A stretch of DNA of 8,149 bases from Clostridia bacterium (lineage in GTDB: Bacteria; Bacillota; Clostridia; Oscillospirales; Acutalibacteraceae): NCBI GenBank assembly GCA_017559885.1, contig JAFYQN010000174.1:1-8149 (forward strand). Direction: 5' to 3'. Below are positions 6,813 through 8,149 of this stretch, piece after piece. Below the pieces are notes generated by a model. That model did no database searches and was not told the origin of the DNA. It saw only the letters and a list, made by a program, of their open reading frames with translations. A program made the position numbers and the translations under genes. Position 1 is the stretch's first letter, and every line of letters starts with the position of its first letter.

Positions 6813-7533
6813 TCTTACGTAACCTCCTTTCTAGCAAACTAACAAGCCATGTCAATATCATAACTAAAATCAAATATATTGCGGCTACAGAAAGCAATGG
6901 TATAAAATAAGAAAAAGTTCTGCCTGCTATAGTGTTGCCGGCCTTTGTCAAATCAATAACGCCAACATAACCGGCAACAGAAGTTTCTTTTAGCAAAGCA
7001 ATAAATTCATTACAAAGGGTCGGTAGTACTACTTTAAACATTTGTGGAATTACTATATGCCACATTGTTTGCAAATAGTTAAATCCAAGACTGCGTCCAG
7101 CTTCAAACTGGCCATTATCAACAGACATAATGCCTGAACGGAAAATTTCTGCAACATAAGCTCCAGAATTAATACCGAAGGCAAATATTGCTACTGGAAC
7201 ACCATCATCAGCTGAAGCAAAAATAATAAAGTATGAAATCATCAACTGAACAACAACAGGTGTGCCGCGGGCTATAGTAAGGTAAATTTTACAAACGCTA
7301 TTTAAAAATGAGAGTGAAAAATATCCAAATCCTTTTCGTGTGCGAAGCGATTCTTTGTTTTTGTCAAATGAAGTACGAATTGCTGCAACAATTATACCAA
7401 TAACTACACCTATGGCTAACGCACCAAAAGTGATTATAAAGGTGTTTTTCAAACCACTAATCATAAAGTTATAACGATTACCTTCTATCATAACGTGATA
7501 AAAAGAGTTCCATAAGTCAATAAAATAGTTCAC
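6802..7533 (-). CDS. Polar amino-acid ABC transporter permease
   Basis: Membrane subunit of the importer (HisM/GlnP-type), 243 residues. The first membrane segment, about residues 24-50, follows a short N-terminal part and includes the family pattern GLKNTFIIT. NSGAYVAEIFRSGI (122-135) and the ATPase-contacting EAA loop EAGRSLGF...IPQMF (144-166) are clear. Further membrane segments lie near 90-107, 111-125, 186-200 and 210-232. The gene starts with GTG at 7533, supported by AAAGGAG (minus strand, 7541-7547) seven bases upstream. Only one permease is visible, so it probably works as a homodimer with two copies of the ATPase. Residues 55-75 between the first segments are long and basic. Confidence 0.94.
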   Translation of the reverse strand: MNYFIDLWNSFYHVMIEGNRYNFMISGLKNTFIITFGALAIGVVIGIIVAAIRTSFDKNKESLRTRKGFGYFSLSFLNSVCKIYLTIARGTPVVVQLMISYFIIFASADDGVPVAIFAFGINSGAYVAEIFRSGIMSVDNGQFEAGRSLGFNYLQTMWHIVIPQMFKVVLPTLCNEFIALLKETSVAGYVGVIDLTKAGNTIAGRTFSYFIPLLSVAAIYLILVMILTWLVSLLERRLRKSDH

Positions 7534-7577
7534 GTAATTTCTCCTTTCTAGTGTGGTAAAAATACAAAATATACCGC

Positions 7578-7605
7578 AAAAAACAGGGCGGAATTATCCG
7601 CCCTG
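7578..7605 (-). terminator. Terminator or attenuator between binding protein and permease
   Basis: On the minus strand a perfect 8-base-pair GC-rich stem, CAGGGCGG (7598-7605) / CCGCCCTG (7584-7591), loop of 6, is followed by six T residues (complement of 7578-7583). It lies 21 bases after the binding-protein stop and 44 bases before the permease start. As no clear promoter is seen between it and the permease, partial readthrough is likely, which would give more binding protein than transporter, a common arrangement in such operons. Confidence 0.88.
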
Positions 7606-7626
7606 AAATATGTGTGCGAAAATTAA

Positions 7627-8149
7627 TTATTCAGCAGGAAGATAGTAAGGATCCAAATCCTCAATTGTGTTAATTTTTCCACCTTCTGCTTTAACAATTA
7701 CAACCTGAATACCAGTTGCATATGTTGATGAGAAATCAACCTCTAAAAGTCTATCTTCGGTAACGGTCATGCCTGCCATACCCATATCATACTTACCAGT
7801 TTGAACACCAGGAATGATAGAGTCGAAAGCAACGTTTTCTATAATAAGATCATAGCCAAGCTTGTCAGCAATGATTTTTGCCACTTCAACGTCGATACCA
7901 AAGTATTTATCGCCATCGATATATTCGTATGGAGGGAATTCTGCATTGGTAGCCATTACAAGGTCAGGTTTATCAGTGTTTTCTGGATTTACTGGAACAC
8001 CAACAAGTTCTTCGCCAGAATTATTGATGTATTTATCGATAATTTTCTTAACAGAACCATCATCAATAAGTTCTTTAAGAGCTGCATCAACTTCTGCCTT
8101 TAAGGTGCTACCCTTTTGGAAGCAAATAGCATAGTCTTCAACAGCATAT
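7627..8149 (-). CDS. Amino-acid ABC transporter solute-binding protein, 5'-partial, with abnormal domain order
   Basis: The frame is open from the window edge, giving 173 C-terminal residues. Codons 8148-8026 encode the end of an SBP_bac_3-type domain (YAVEDYAICFQKG ... KKIIDKYI), the usual C-terminus of extracellular amino-acid binding proteins. A 20-residue polar, Pro/Asn-rich linker follows (8025-7966). Then, from 7965, comes the N-terminal half of a binding domain: ATNAEFPPYEY, GIDVEVAKIIADKLG, FDSIIPGVQTGKYDMGMAGMT, TEDR (Arg normally binds the ligand carboxylate) and VDFSSTYATGIQVV. It stops at TIEDLDPYYLPAE, where lobe 2 should start. The ATG at 7956 is not a start: no ribosome site precedes it and it sits inside the first β-strand. 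The protein is thus a tandem fusion with truncated second copy, or a circular permutant. Expected to be a lipoprotein or secreted; its N-terminus is not in the window. Confidence 0.85.
   Translation of the reverse strand, partial: YAVEDYAICFQKGSTLKAEVDAALKELIDDGSVKKIIDKYINNSGEELVGVPVNPENTDKPDLVMATNAEFPPYEYIDGDKYFGIDVEVAKIIADKLGYDLIIENVAFDSIIPGVQTGKYDMGMAGMTVTEDRLLEVDFSSTYATGIQVVIVKAEGGKINTIEDLDPYYLPAE

Noticed and set aside
7534..7577. Separate promoter for permease and ATPase genes
   Set aside because: The AT-rich minus-strand sequence has TATATT-like strings but no -35 box at correct spacing, so I could not support one.
7627..7956. A separate 109-codon gene starting at the ATG at 7956 (minus strand)
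   Set aside because: No ribosome site precedes it, the frame is open upstream to the window edge, and the upstream codons encode recognisable binding-protein sequence.
7801..8134. Plus-strand frames opposite the binding protein
   Set aside because: They are antisense to a clear gene, lack ribosome sites and resemble no known family.

Overview
The window suggests a low-GC, spore-forming member of the Clostridia (Firmicutes/Bacillota). It carries a YpeB-type germination protein, a secreted protein ending in S-layer homology (SLH) domains, strong AGGAGG-like ribosome binding sites, and vegetative promoters and intrinsic terminators of Gram-positive type. Nothing looks like phage, a plasmid or an insertion sequence, and I see no RNA gene, CRISPR array or riboswitch. 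Species cannot be named from the sequence alone.

Left part, plus strand: the window opens inside ypeB, missing only its extreme 5' end, and ypeB closes with an intrinsic terminator. A near-consensus sigma-A promoter then drives a 121-residue, papain-fold C39-like protein. The stop codon of that gene lies inside the -35 box of a second near-consensus promoter, which serves rpe (ribulose-phosphate 3-epimerase). Downstream on the same strand are a 42-codon single-membrane-segment gene whose ribosome binding site sits in a hairpin, a phosphohexomutase gene (phosphoglucomutase/phosphomannomutase family), and a 621-residue secreted protein. That last protein has BspA-type leucine-rich repeats, a twin cysteine motif and three SLH domains. 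The last three genes are spaced by about 10-13 bases and are probably cotranscribed. They end at a strong hairpin that can terminate transcription from both directions.

Right part, minus strand, converging on the left part: a polar amino-acid ABC uptake system in the order binding protein (5' end outside the window), permease, ATPase. A terminator-like hairpin lies between binding protein and permease. The permease and ATPase genes overlap by 11 bases, and both start with GTG.

The most unusual feature is the binding protein. Read in its open frame from the window edge, the C-terminal end of one solute-binding domain is followed by a 20-residue linker and then by the N-terminal half of a solute-binding domain. 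That second half stops where lobe 2 should begin. This is either a tandem fusion with a truncated second copy or a circularly permuted binding protein; the missing upstream sequence decides. Secondary points are the small membrane protein with its masked ribosome binding site, and the non-standard active-site motifs of the phosphohexomutase.
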